A stretch of 13,250 bases of DNA, from positions 1-13,250 of the forward strand of contig JANXCK010000040.1 of NCBI GenBank assembly GCA_025060055.1. Reading direction: 5' to 3'. The translations under genes were made by a program, and so were the position numbers. Below are positions 6,456 through 13,250 of this stretch, piece by piece; the first letter of the stretch is position 1, and each line of letters begins with the position of its first letter. The notes below the pieces were generated by a model that was not told where the DNA came from, ran no database searches, and saw nothing but the letters and a program-made list of their open reading frames with translations. Source of the stretch: Fimbriimonadales bacterium (lineage in GTDB: Bacteria; Armatimonadota; Fimbriimonadia; Fimbriimonadales; GBS-DC).

Positions 6456-7040
6456 ATGCCGAGTCCCACTCCACAGCAGCTGATGCAACAGTTCGCACAG
6501 AAGGTGGCGCGCACGCGCGCCTACAGCTACACTTGGGAGTTCCAAGAGCGCGACGCCTCAACGGGCAAGCTCGGCGAGAAGCAAATCTACAAGCTGGAGT
6601 TTCTTCAGCCCCACTACCGCAAAATGACGATTATCCAGCGTGACCTGTTCAGCAACGGCGCGGTGCTGATTTACAATCCCGATGTAGAGAAAAAGGTTCA
6701 CGCCCGCAAGGGGCTGATTCGCCGCGTGTATGAGCCGAACGACCCCGAAATCGCGCGGTTTTTCGAGACCGATCTCGGCTCGATTCTGAAAGACTTGCAG
6801 CGGCTATTTCGCGGGGCAAAAGTCGAAGCCGTCAGGCGCGTGCAACTTGGGCAACGCAACGGCTATGAACTCGGATTCGCGCCCCCAAAAGACCCCGTCG
6901 AGCGCGTGAGCCTAACCTTGGAGCGCAACGACCTGATGCCCCTGCGCATCGAGTATGCCGACTCAAAGGGGACTCGCTCGCTGCGCGTGTTCACTGAATA
7001 TGCGTTCCCGAACCTGAAGCCTGACGACTTCAAGTTCTAA
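6456..7040 (+). CDS. LolA-like (outer-membrane lipoprotein carrier fold) protein without signal peptide
   Basis: A 194-residue protein starting PSPTPQQLMQQFAQKVARTRAYSYTWEFQERD, then alternating beta-strand-like stretches (YKLEFLQPHYRKMTI, GAVLIYNPDVEKKVHA, GYELGFAPPKDP) and a final tail TEYAFPNLKPDDFKF. This pattern resembles LolA/LolB-type or DUF1571-like proteins: an opening helix, half-barrel strands, and a PDDFKF-like end. Unlike LolA it has no signal peptide, so a periplasmic carrier role is doubtful; an upstream start is excluded because the isomerase gene ends 3 bases before. GGAGG at the end of the isomerase gene lies 8 bases before the ATG, so translation is probably coupled. The stop codon TAA directly abuts the palindromic element at 7041. 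Confidence 0.6.
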   Translation: MPSPTPQQLMQQFAQKVARTRAYSYTWEFQERDASTGKLGEKQIYKLEFLQPHYRKMTIIQRDLFSNGAVLIYNPDVEKKVHARKGLIRRVYEPNDPEIARFFETDLGSILKDLQRLFRGAKVEAVRRVQLGQRNGYELGFAPPKDPVERVSLTLERNDLMPLRIEYADSKGTRSLRVFTEYAFPNLKPDDFKF

Positions 7041-7206
7041 TACCAATCGGAGTTTCAAATAGCGCAGTATTCTGGTACGGCTGAAGCCGTTCCCTGTGCA
7101 AACCAAGCCCGCCTACGCGGGCTGTAGCCGACGCAGGTCGGCTTCGTCTGCACAGCAACGGCTTTAGCCGCACAGGACGATGCGTCATTTGAAATCCCGA
7201 TTGGTA
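7041..7206. repeat. 166-bp whole-length palindromic element, copy 1
   Basis: Ends are TACCAATCGG and CCGATTGGTA. The element is an imperfect inverted repeat along its whole length: left arm 7041-7123, centre GT 7124-7125, right arm 7126-7206. Each arm also has small local hairpins (CGGCT-GA-AGCCG; AGCCCGC-CTAC-GCGGGCT; AGCCGAC-GCAG-GTCGGCT; CGGCT-TT-AGCCG). A near-identical copy in the same orientation lies at 12490-12653, with about nine differences including two 1-base gaps. It has no coding capacity, so it is most likely a MITE- or REP-like non-autonomous element; no transposase is nearby. Confidence 0.85.
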
Positions 7207-7208
7207 TA

Positions 7209-7325
7209 AGAGGATAAGCGACATTCAGATGCAGTGTCCCCGCATGCACGGCTTGCCAAAGCACACCTTGGAATCTATGCTTATCCGCTGTAGCGGTTCC
7301 TCGCGCGTCAGCGCGTGAGTTTACC
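7209..7325. other. Structured gap between convergent genes
   Basis: No gene was found. Three further inverted repeats lie here: GGATAAGC (7212-7219) with GCTTATCC (7279-7286), CCGCT-GT-AGCGG (7285-7296), and an 8-bp stem with one G-T wobble and loop TCAG (7300-7319) seven bases beyond the end of the unknown gene at 7326. The last could end transcription of the minus-strand operon, but no T run follows. Confidence 0.4.
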
Positions 7326-7880
7326 TCATAATTGCCCTTCTATTTGGCTTCGAAAATGCATAAAGCTCTCCCGCGCCATTTGCTCCCACATCTGGCGCAC
7401 GGCATACAAGCCCTGCATGGCTACCTCGAAGTTCTCCGAGAGACGGCGGAACATCGGGGCTTCTTCGCGCCACTCGCCGATATCGAACAGCGACACGAGC
7501 CGATATGACTCTTTGCCTTGCTTTACATAATCAATCAGGTGGTCTTTGCGCAGTGAGGTGCGCAGTCGGGGCAGCGCTTCAGGGTAGACACCCGTCCAAA
7601 ACAGCGTGAAGTCACCGATGTGCCGATGCACCTCGCGCTCCTGATAGAACGACTGCGCCCCCAGCCGTACATCGGCATAGTAGAGCATTTCGGCGACCTC
7701 TTGCAGCGGTCGCCCATTCAGATCGCGCAAGCGATAGAGGCGATCGATGTGCGCGAACTCGGTCAGCAGGTTCGTCAGGTAGCGCATTACCTGCCGATCG
7801 TCCCAGCGCAACGAGAGCGCAAACGCGCGTTCCACCAGCTCCCCAAACAGTTCCTGCAGCGATAGGTCTCGCCGTAGCAT
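7326..7880 (-). CDS. Conserved-looking hypothetical soluble protein
   Basis: The product has 184 residues from the ATG at 7880. A GTG at 7892 would add four residues, but it overlaps GAGGTG, which lies 9 bases before the ATG and serves better as ribosome site. It is rich in charged and aromatic residues with helical character throughout and no signal peptide or membrane span; landmarks are LRDLNGRPLQEVAEMLYYAD, SFYQEREVHRHIGDFTLFWTGVYPE and YRLVSLFDIGEWREEAPMFRRLSENFE. I do not recognise the family. The HRHIGDF...FWTG stretch with clustered His, Asp and Trp looks like a conserved core. It starts 18 bases after the permease-like gene and is probably the last gene of the cytochrome c-recN operon. 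Confidence 0.75.
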   Translation of the reverse strand: MLRRDLSLQELFGELVERAFALSLRWDDRQVMRYLTNLLTEFAHIDRLYRLRDLNGRPLQEVAEMLYYADVRLGAQSFYQEREVHRHIGDFTLFWTGVYPEALPRLRTSLRKDHLIDYVKQGKESYRLVSLFDIGEWREEAPMFRRLSENFEVAMQGLYAVRQMWEQMARESFMHFRSQIEGQL

Positions 7881-7898
7881 CGTCTCAGCCACCTCTTA

Positions 7899-10136
7899 TT
7901 AAGATATTCCATAGCGGCGTTTAAGTTCCCCAGGTGCGCGGGCGAGCGTGTTCAGCGCAATCGTGCTTTGGGAGACATAGATAGGCAAGCCGACCAGCAG
8001 GAACGGCGCCAGCGGCGCACAGCATGCCAGCAGCGTGTAGAAGGTCGCCAGCAGGGCGGCGCGTGGTGAGAGCAGCGGCGCAGCCGACTGTGGGAGCGCC
8101 AGCTGATCGCGAACGGCGGAGGGCGCTGCCACCAGCCACGCGCACGACCACAAGGCAAGGTAGAGCGCGTAGAGTCCGAATGCCACAGTCGCGCCAATCA
8201 TCATTATGCCGCCTACCAAAGCGGGAGGCTGAACCAGCAAATGCACCCCCCTGCCGATGATGTAGCCACTGACCGCGGCAATCAGAATCCGCAGCTGGCA
8301 CGACCACGCGCCGTACACCCACCCCCAGAAAATCTGGGACGGCTGTAGCCCTGCCAGAAACGCGCTGGCTAACTCGCCAGAATCGAGCCAGCGTCGCACG
8401 CGTCGCGCCGTCGTATGGTAGCCCCAAAGCCACAGGAAGATGCCCAGCCCAATTATCAGCACAATCGAGCTCCAGATTTGGGCAGGGTTGGGTAGCAGTG
8501 CCCCTACCGCAAATGTCCCGCATCCGATTCCCATCGCCCACGCAGGCTGGCGCTCCCCAATCGTGAGTCGCGTCATCGGGTTCTGAGCGTAGCGCTGCAC
8601 AAGCCAATCCCACAGGGGGTAGAGCCACAGCAGACCGTACCACTCAATCGCAGGGCGCGCCGTGCTGGTTGGCGAAAGTGGGGCACGGCGGCGAACCCAG
8701 CTCACGGGCGCGCGTCTGGCGAACATCGCTAATGCAAGCACACCCAACACGAGCGCGTAGCGCGCCAGCGGCGCACTGAGGCAGACCCAGAGCGGGGGCT
8801 GCGCCGCGATGCCCGCAGCGCGCCACGCATCCGACGCCATCAGCAGTGCATAGGTGGGGCTAAGCGCGCTGAGCATCGGGGGCAGCAGCGCAAACCAAGC
8901 CATCAGCGTGGGGAGCAATCCCAGCAGCAGCGCACCGTAAGCCCAGTTCGCCGCGCGACTATGAACGAATTGTACACCGCGTCGCACCAGCGCGCTGCCA
9001 ATCACCTCCATGATGCTCAGCCAGACCAGCGCGCTCCAGAACCCGCCTGAACCCGTCGGCAAGCCCCACGCCAACAGCGCACCCATCACCAGCAACCCGC
9101 TCAGCACACGCAGTAACCCCACCTCCAGCAGATGGGCACGCAACGGCTGCGCGACTGGCTCCGCCTGACGCCGCACCGTCAGCAGTAGGAGGCTCAGATA
9201 GCCCGCTGTGGCAAAGATGCCGAGCATTGTGAGCTGTGTCTGCTCTGCGCCGCTGTAGCCCTGCAAACCGCTCAGCTGCCACGCCAGCGCGCCTGCCAGT
9301 GCCATCAGCCCCGCGCTGGGCACTACGTACAGCCCGCGCCCAATGCTCGACGGCGCGTTCACCCAGCGTGCCATCCGCTCGAAGCGCAACGCCTCCACGA
9401 GCAGCCATAGCATCGTGAACCCGCGTAAATCGGGCAGCACGAAGAGCATGTGAGTCGGCAGCAGCACGCGCCCTGCGACGGGCAGCGCAATCATCGCGCT
9501 GAACAACCCGCTGCTGGAGACGGCGGTGCGTGTGCGCCCGCCATCGAGCAGGAAGGCATACGCAAGCAAGCCCGCCACCAGCGCCCATATTGTGCCCTCC
9601 CAAGCTGACGCGAAAAGCGCCAGCGACACAAGCCCCAACACGAAGTAATTCGCGAAACTGAACAACAGCCAGAGAGTGAGGCAATCCAGGAACCCCAGTC
9701 CCAGTACTTGCGCCACCACGCCGTGCAGCGGCAGCCACAAGCACATCGCGAGCGCGCGAAACAGCAAGTCAGGGATGCCGCGCTGCAGGAGTAGCGCGTG
9801 TGCTGTGTAGGGCATCAGGCGCAGCTGCTCAAAGTTCCCCGTGCGCAAGTCGTGCGCGAACGAGGGGTCAGGCAAGCGTCGCTCCACCCAGCCCCGCGCC
9901 AGCAGGTGCATCAGGGCGAGCCAGCCCAGCAGCAAGTGGACGCCCGCGCCTTCCCTCACTCGAACCAGAAGGGGCAACAGCAGTAAGCCTACCACGCCTG
10001 CACCGACTGCGAACCACCAGCTCCCGCGCAGCAACGCAGCAACCGACAGGCGACGGTACATCACCCCCCAGAATATCAGCCCGTCGAACCATCCTGACAA
10101 CGCAGCAGCAGAATCCCGTACCCCCGTTAGCGTCAT
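7899..10136 (-). CDS. Large polytopic membrane protein, duplicated ABC-2 permease-like
   Basis: A 745-residue protein of which most is membrane: I count roughly 17-19 hydrophobic segments. Two soluble loops, DLRTGNFEQLRLMPYTAHALLLQR in the first half and LDSGELASAFLAGLQPSQIFWG in the second, each resemble the Glu-x-x-Leu-x-x-Ser/Thr-Pro loop of ABC-2 type permeases (as in ABC exporters), suggesting an internal duplication or fusion. No ATP-binding partner gene lies in the operon, so the ABC assignment is tentative. The ATG at 10136 overlaps the recN stop by one base (TGATG), so translation is probably coupled; a TTG one codon earlier and an ATG at 10061 (MYRRLSVAALL, a permease-like beginning) are alternatives. 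Confidence 0.75.
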   Translation of the reverse strand: MTLTGVRDSAAALSGWFDGLIFWGVMYRRLSVAALLRGSWWFAVGAGVVGLLLLPLLVRVREGAGVHLLLGWLALMHLLARGWVERRLPDPSFAHDLRTGNFEQLRLMPYTAHALLLQRGIPDLLFRALAMCLWLPLHGVVAQVLGLGFLDCLTLWLLFSFANYFVLGLVSLALFASAWEGTIWALVAGLLAYAFLLDGGRTRTAVSSSGLFSAMIALPVAGRVLLPTHMLFVLPDLRGFTMLWLLVEALRFERMARWVNAPSSIGRGLYVVPSAGLMALAGALAWQLSGLQGYSGAEQTQLTMLGIFATAGYLSLLLLTVRRQAEPVAQPLRAHLLEVGLLRVLSGLLVMGALLAWGLPTGSGGFWSALVWLSIMEVIGSALVRRGVQFVHSRAANWAYGALLLGLLPTLMAWFALLPPMLSALSPTYALLMASDAWRAAGIAAQPPLWVCLSAPLARYALVLGVLALAMFARRAPVSWVRRRAPLSPTSTARPAIEWYGLLWLYPLWDWLVQRYAQNPMTRLTIGERQPAWAMGIGCGTFAVGALLPNPAQIWSSIVLIIGLGIFLWLWGYHTTARRVRRWLDSGELASAFLAGLQPSQIFWGWVYGAWSCQLRILIAAVSGYIIGRGVHLLVQPPALVGGIMMIGATVAFGLYALYLALWSCAWLVAAPSAVRDQLALPQSAAPLLSPRAALLATFYTLLACCAPLAPFLLVGLPIYVSQSTIALNTLARAPGELKRRYGIS

Positions 10137-11827
10137 CAACCCGTATATACGCCGCTCTCGATGCGATTCCTACTCTGCTGAAGCAGCTCGCGGGCGTGCT
10201 GGAGCGCCGTTTCGGTCGGCTCGCCTGTGAGCATGCGTGCGATTTCGCGCACGCGCGACTCGCCCTCCAGCGTGTGGAGTTGCACGCGCGTTGCCGTGCC
10301 GTCGGTCTGCTTCTCGATAGCGAGGTGGTGTGTTGCGCGGCTGGCGATTTGGGGCAGGTGCGTGATGCACAGAATCTGGCAGTGGTGCGCCAGCGTCGCG
10401 AGTTTCTCGCCGACGGCGTGCGCGGTGCGCCCGCCGATGCCCGCGTCGATTTCGTCGAACACGAGGGTCGGCACGGGCGCAGCGTCGGCTAAGGCAGTCT
10501 TGAGAGCGAGCATCACGCGCGACATCTCGCCGCCTGAGGCGATTTTGCTCAGCGGGCGCGGCGGCTCGCCGGGGTTCGCGCTGAACAGAAACTCCACGCT
10601 GTCGGCTCCTGAAGTGTCCATCGGCTTGGGGCGCACTTCCACGAAGAACTCTGCACGCTCCATCGCCAAGTCGCGCAGGCACGCCTGCACTGTCTCGGCA
10701 AAGCGCCGCGCGCCCGCTTGACGCATCTGAGACAGCTCGGCGCATAGCGCCTTCGCATGCGCTTGCAACTCGGCGATTTGCGCCTCCAGCACCTCGCGAC
10801 GCTCGGACTGCGTTTCTAATGCGCGCAGTTTTGCCTCCGCGTCTTCGGCGTACTGCAACACCGCCTCGATGGTGTCGCCGTACTTACGCTTGAGCCGCTT
10901 GATAAGCTCGAGCCGCGCGATGACCTCCTCGAGGCGTGCTGGGTCGTACTCGATGCTCTCTGCGTAGGCACGCAGGTGGCGTGCGACCTCTTCGATATGC
11001 ACAAGCGCATTCTCCAGCCAGTCGCGCCATTCGGCAACAGTGGGGTCGATGCGGGCGATTTCGGTCAGGTTGCGGCTTGCCTCGGCGGCGCGGTCATACG
11101 CGCTCTGTTCGCCCATCAGCGCGTCGTAGGCGCCGCCCGCCAACGCCATCAGCTTTTCGGCGTGCGTGAGGCGCCGCGCTTCCGTCTCCAGCTGCTCATC
11201 CTCGCCCACCTGCAGGTGCGCCTTGCGGATTTCGTCTACCTGAAAGCGGTAGAGGTCGAGCATCTGTTCGCGCTCGCGTTCGCGTTCGGTGAGTTCCTGC
11301 AGTTCACGCTCCGCTTGGCGCAACGCCTGTACCGTTTCGCGCACTTGTGCCCGCAGGCTCAGCGCAGGCTCGCCCAGCCAGCGGTCTAAAAACTCCAAGT
11401 GGCTGCTGGGTTTCAAAAGCGACTGGTGTTCGTGCTGCCCGTGCAGGTCGACAAGTCGCTCGCCGATAGCGCGGAGCGTGCTGAGTGGCGCGGGCTGACC
11501 GTTGATGCGAGCAATCGAACGCCCTCCTGCCTGCACTTCGCGGCTGAGATACAGCAGTCCCTCCTCTGGCTCCACGCCCAACTCGCTTAGCAGTGCGCAC
11601 AGTTCGGGGTCATTAGGCAGCTCAAAAACGGCGTTCACGCGCAGTTTCTCTGCGCCCGCTCGGATAAGGTCGGGGTCTGCACGCTCCCCCAACGCGAGGC
11701 TCAGCGCGTCGATGAGAATCGATTTGCCCGCGCCCGTTTCGCCTGTAAGCGCGTTCAGCCCCGCCGCAAAATGCACCTCGAGGCGGTCAATAATCGCCAA
11801 GTTCTCGATGTGCAGCGAATGCAGCAT
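10136..11827 (-). CDS. recN: DNA repair protein RecN
   Basis: RecN is an SMC-like ATPase that acts early in recombinational repair of double-strand breaks. The 563-residue product fits the family length (about 550-575). It opens MLHSLHIENLAIIDRLEV, typical of RecN, with Walker A GETGAGKS (residues 29-36), Q-loop region LVDLHGQHEHQSLL, a central coiled coil rich in Glu/Arg/Leu (about 160-400), ABC signature SGGEMSR (431-437) and Walker B TLVFDEIDAGIGG (454-466) followed by CITHLPQIAS. All catalytic motifs are intact. The ribosome site is weak. It starts 18 bases after the cytochrome c gene and ends overlapping the permease-like gene, so it is probably expressed from the promoter at 12402-12431. 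Confidence 0.97.
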   Translation of the reverse strand: MLHSLHIENLAIIDRLEVHFAAGLNALTGETGAGKSILIDALSLALGERADPDLIRAGAEKLRVNAVFELPNDPELCALLSELGVEPEEGLLYLSREVQAGGRSIARINGQPAPLSTLRAIGERLVDLHGQHEHQSLLKPSSHLEFLDRWLGEPALSLRAQVRETVQALRQAERELQELTEREREREQMLDLYRFQVDEIRKAHLQVGEDEQLETEARRLTHAEKLMALAGGAYDALMGEQSAYDRAAEASRNLTEIARIDPTVAEWRDWLENALVHIEEVARHLRAYAESIEYDPARLEEVIARLELIKRLKRKYGDTIEAVLQYAEDAEAKLRALETQSERREVLEAQIAELQAHAKALCAELSQMRQAGARRFAETVQACLRDLAMERAEFFVEVRPKPMDTSGADSVEFLFSANPGEPPRPLSKIASGGEMSRVMLALKTALADAAPVPTLVFDEIDAGIGGRTAHAVGEKLATLAHHCQILCITHLPQIASRATHHLAIEKQTDGTATRVQLHTLEGESRVREIARMLTGEPTETALQHARELLQQSRNRIESGVYTG

Positions 11828-11845
11828 CGAGCGAATTGTACCTGC

Positions 11846-12352
11846 TTAGTGCCTCGCGCCCTCAGGCTTCTGGTCTTTGAGCGACTTGATGTAGGCAATC
11901 AGCTGGTTGAGTTCCTCTTCGGGCAGCTTGTAGGCGACCATCACAGGGCTGTAGCCCGCCACGATTTTCTTGTTCGGCTCCACAATCGACTCGCGTAGGT
12001 ACGCTTCGTCGGCAATTACTGTGGAGCCATCCTTGAGCTTGACCTGCGAACCGTACAGCCCGTATAGGCTGGGACCCAGCTGGCTCGCGCCTGCCATATG
12101 GCATGCGTTGCAACCGTTCTTGAGGAAGACCAGTTTGCCCTTTGCAACTGCCGCGTCGGCTGGAGCAGCTTGCGAATCAGCTTTGTCGGCAGATGGCGCG
12201 AGCTGTTTCGCGGAAGCTTCTGCTTTTGTTGCCGACGGCGCCGATCTGTCCGATGGGGAAGTCGTGGCGGACTGGTTGCCACAGGCGGTCAAAAGAAACG
12301 CAAGCATTGCTGTAAGCGCGCTCCAGCTCAATCCATTCCAGTGCCGTCGCAT
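11846..12352 (-). CDS. Membrane-anchored c-type cytochrome lipoprotein
   Basis: A 168-residue electron carrier. It has a lipoprotein signal peptide with lipobox LTAC (Cys24), an Ala/Ser/Lys-rich linker (25-70) and one class I cytochrome c domain. Heme would attach at CNACH (Cys81, Cys84, His85); Met138 in GYSPVM is the likely sixth ligand. The run DEAYLRESIVEPNKKIVAGYSPVM closely resembles the cytochrome c domain fused to subunit II of caa3-type cytochrome oxidases, so donating electrons to a terminal oxidase outside the membrane is a reasonable inference. AAGGAGG, 7 bases before the ATG, fixes the start. It heads a minus-strand operon with recN, with which it has no obvious functional link. 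Confidence 0.93.
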   Translation of the reverse strand: MRRHWNGLSWSALTAMLAFLLTACGNQSATTSPSDRSAPSATKAEASAKQLAPSADKADSQAAPADAAVAKGKLVFLKNGCNACHMAGASQLGPSLYGLYGSQVKLKDGSTVIADEAYLRESIVEPNKKIVAGYSPVMVAYKLPEEELNQLIAYIKSLKDQKPEGARH

Positions 12353-12368
12353 AGTTATGCCTCCTTCT

Positions 12369-12392
12369 CAACTCATTAGACCAGATGAGTTG
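12369..12392 (-). promoter_or_regulatory. Perfect 8-bp inverted repeat in the cytochrome c leader
   Basis: CAACTCAT and ATGAGTTG are separated by 8 bases and lie directly between the predicted transcription start (near 12395) and the AAGGAGG at 12360-12366. It could be a repressor operator at the start point or a 5' mRNA hairpin next to the ribosome site. Confidence 0.5.
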
Positions 12393-12401
12393 ACTGACGA
12401 A

Positions 12402-12431
12402 TTTATACCCGACGGCAGCGTAGCCTGTCAA
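12402..12431 (-). promoter_or_regulatory. Sigma-70 promoter of the cytochrome c-recN operon
   Basis: On the minus strand a perfect TTGACA (12431-12426) is 18 bases from TATAAA (12407-12402, 5/6 of consensus). The leader to the ATG at 12352 would be about 43 bases. This is the best promoter in the window. Confidence 0.7.
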
Positions 12432-12452
12432 GGGGGTTGGGGCAACACGGCG

Positions 12453-12474
12453 TTTGAAACCACAGTTGGTGTAC
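12453..12474 (+). repeat. Degenerate end of the palindromic element
   Basis: TTTGAAACC-AC-AG-TTGGTGT resembles the right end of the full element (TTTGAAACCCCGATTGGTAT), matching at most positions. It lies just upstream of the intact copy 2 and of the cytochrome c promoter. No matching other end was seen, so it may be a relic or chance. Confidence 0.4.
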
Positions 12475-12489
12475 CTCGAAGACTAATAA

Positions 12490-12653
12490 TACCAATCGGG
12501 GTTTCAAATAGCGCAGTATCCGGTACGGCTGAAGCCGTTCCTGTGCAAACCAAGCCCGCCTACGCGGGCTGTAGCCGACGAAGGTCGGCTTCGTCTGCAT
12601 AGCAACGGCTTGAGCCGTACAGGACGATGCGTCATTTGAAACCCCGATTGGTA
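12490..12653. repeat. 164-bp whole-length palindromic element, copy 2
   Basis: Left arm 12490-12570, centre GT 12571-12572, right arm 12573-12653; the arms are exactly equal. The outer 20 bp pair perfectly and the symmetry continues outward through TAATAA / TTATTA to 12484-12659. It directly abuts the stop codon of the MoxR gene (12660-12662). Relative to copy 1, several changes fall in predicted loops (for example GCAG to GAAG), leaving stems intact. Confidence 0.87.
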
Positions 12654-12659
12654 TTATTA

Positions 12660-13250
12660 TTACACCTTAATCGGCTCCCCCTCTGCCTTGCTTACATGGT
12701 TCCAGATGATGTCCAGAATCTGGTCGGAGTTGACTCGGTCGGCTTCCGCTTCGAAGTTCAGCAGGATGCGGTGGCGCAGGGCGGGCTTGAGCGCGCGCTG
12801 CACATCTTCCCGCGCCACGTTGTAGCGTCCGTCCAGCAGTCCGAACACCTTGCTGGCTAAAATCAGCGTTTGGGCGCCGCGCGGGCTGGAGCCGTAGCGC
12901 ACATACTTATTCACCTCAGGAGGTGCGTAGTCGGAGCCGGGATGCGTCGCCACGATGAGTTTGAGCGCGAACTCTTGCACGGGGCGGGCAATCGGCACTT
13001 CGCGCACCAGGCGCTGCATGCGCAGCAGGGTCTCCTTGTCCGCCACGACTTCTGGCTGCGGTGTCTCCACGCCCGTAGTGCGGTCTACAATCTCGCGCAG
13101 TTCGTCCAACGATGGGTAGCTCACCAGAATCTTGAAAAAGAAGCGGTCGAGCTGCGCTTCGGGCAGGGGATAAGTGCCTTCCTGCTCAATCGGGTTCTGC
13201 GTCGCTAAGACCCAAAACGGCGGCTCGATAGGGTAGCGCTTGCCTGCAAC
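12660..13250 (-). CDS. MoxR-family AAA+ ATPase (5' end outside window)
   Basis: The minus-strand frame is open from the window edge to a TAA at 12660; the 196 codons seen are the C-terminal part. The first stretch, FWVLATQNPIEQEGTYPLPEAQLDRFFFK, is the highly typical sensor-1 and following segment of MoxR ATPases, and the rest (VREVPIARPVQEF, PRGAQTLILASKVFGLLDGRY, V-x-x-EDVQRALKPALRHRILLNFEAE) is the MoxR lid domain. MoxR proteins act as chaperone-like ATPases, usually with a DUF58/VWA partner encoded next to them. None follows here: the stop codon meets the palindromic element. A GTG at 13124 could be mistaken for a start but lies within the conserved domain. Walker A and B must lie beyond the edge. 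Confidence 0.93.
   Translation of the reverse strand, partial: VAGKRYPIEPPFWVLATQNPIEQEGTYPLPEAQLDRFFFKILVSYPSLDELREIVDRTTGVETPQPEVVADKETLLRMQRLVREVPIARPVQEFALKLIVATHPGSDYAPPEVNKYVRYGSSPRGAQTLILASKVFGLLDGRYNVAREDVQRALKPALRHRILLNFEAEADRVNSDQILDIIWNHVSKAEGEPIKV

Noticed and set aside
7030..7264. Small open frames within the palindromic element
   Set aside because: Similar frames arise in copy 2 (12403-12600) only because the repeat is the same; they lack ribosome sites and overlap the structured element.
7300..7319. Intrinsic terminator for the gene at 7326-7880
   Set aside because: The stem is plausible but no T run follows on the minus strand, so it is only noted within the structured gap.
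8959..9744. Long open frame in another frame of the permease-like gene
   Set aside because: It is an Ala/Arg-rich shadow typical of GC-rich DNA, while the permease frame has coherent membrane segments and coupled start.

Overview
The window looks like chromosomal DNA of a GC-rich, flagellated, possibly thermophilic bacterium. The style suggests a relative of the Armatimonadota: prepilin-like proteins with an H-X9/10-DG tail, secreted proteins ending in dockerin-like DxNxDGxxxDxDLL repeats, and small palindromic repeats in the gaps. This placement rests on remembered gene style, not on a search. No tRNA, rRNA, CRISPR array, integrase or transposase gene was seen.

Left part (1-5612). A secreted protein cut by the window edge (1-829, minus) and a dockerin-bearing paralogue (3225-4193, minus) flank a two-gene flagellar unit, fliG-fliH (1220-3179, plus). 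FliG is the rotor torque protein and FliH the regulator of the export ATPase. Upstream of fliG, and inside the start of fliH, lie palindromic repeats; the ones in fliH are read in frame and give FliH a low-complexity N-terminal extension. The dockerin gene is the last of a tight minus-strand set: prepilin-like protein (4450-5427), a 72-residue single-membrane-span protein (4219-4437) and the dockerin protein. An extended -10 promoter precedes the set.

Middle part (5613-7325). A plus-strand pair encodes a TIM-barrel sugar isomerase/epimerase-like protein and, 3 bases later, a LolA-like beta-rich protein without a signal peptide. Directly at the second stop codon sits a 166-bp element that is one long imperfect palindrome.

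Right part (7326-13250). A probable minus-strand operon reads cytochrome c lipoprotein (11846-12352), recN (10136-11827), a very large membrane protein resembling a duplicated ABC-2 permease (7899-10136) and an unknown soluble protein (7326-7880). It is driven by a clear TTGACA / TATAAA promoter with a perfect 8-bp inverted repeat in the leader. A second copy of the palindromic element (12490-12653) follows, and the window ends inside a MoxR-type AAA ATPase gene (12660 to edge, minus).

The most notable structure is repetitive DNA: a two-copy 164/166-bp whole-length palindrome abutting stop codons, a degenerate end of the same element, and two other palindrome families around and within fliG-fliH.
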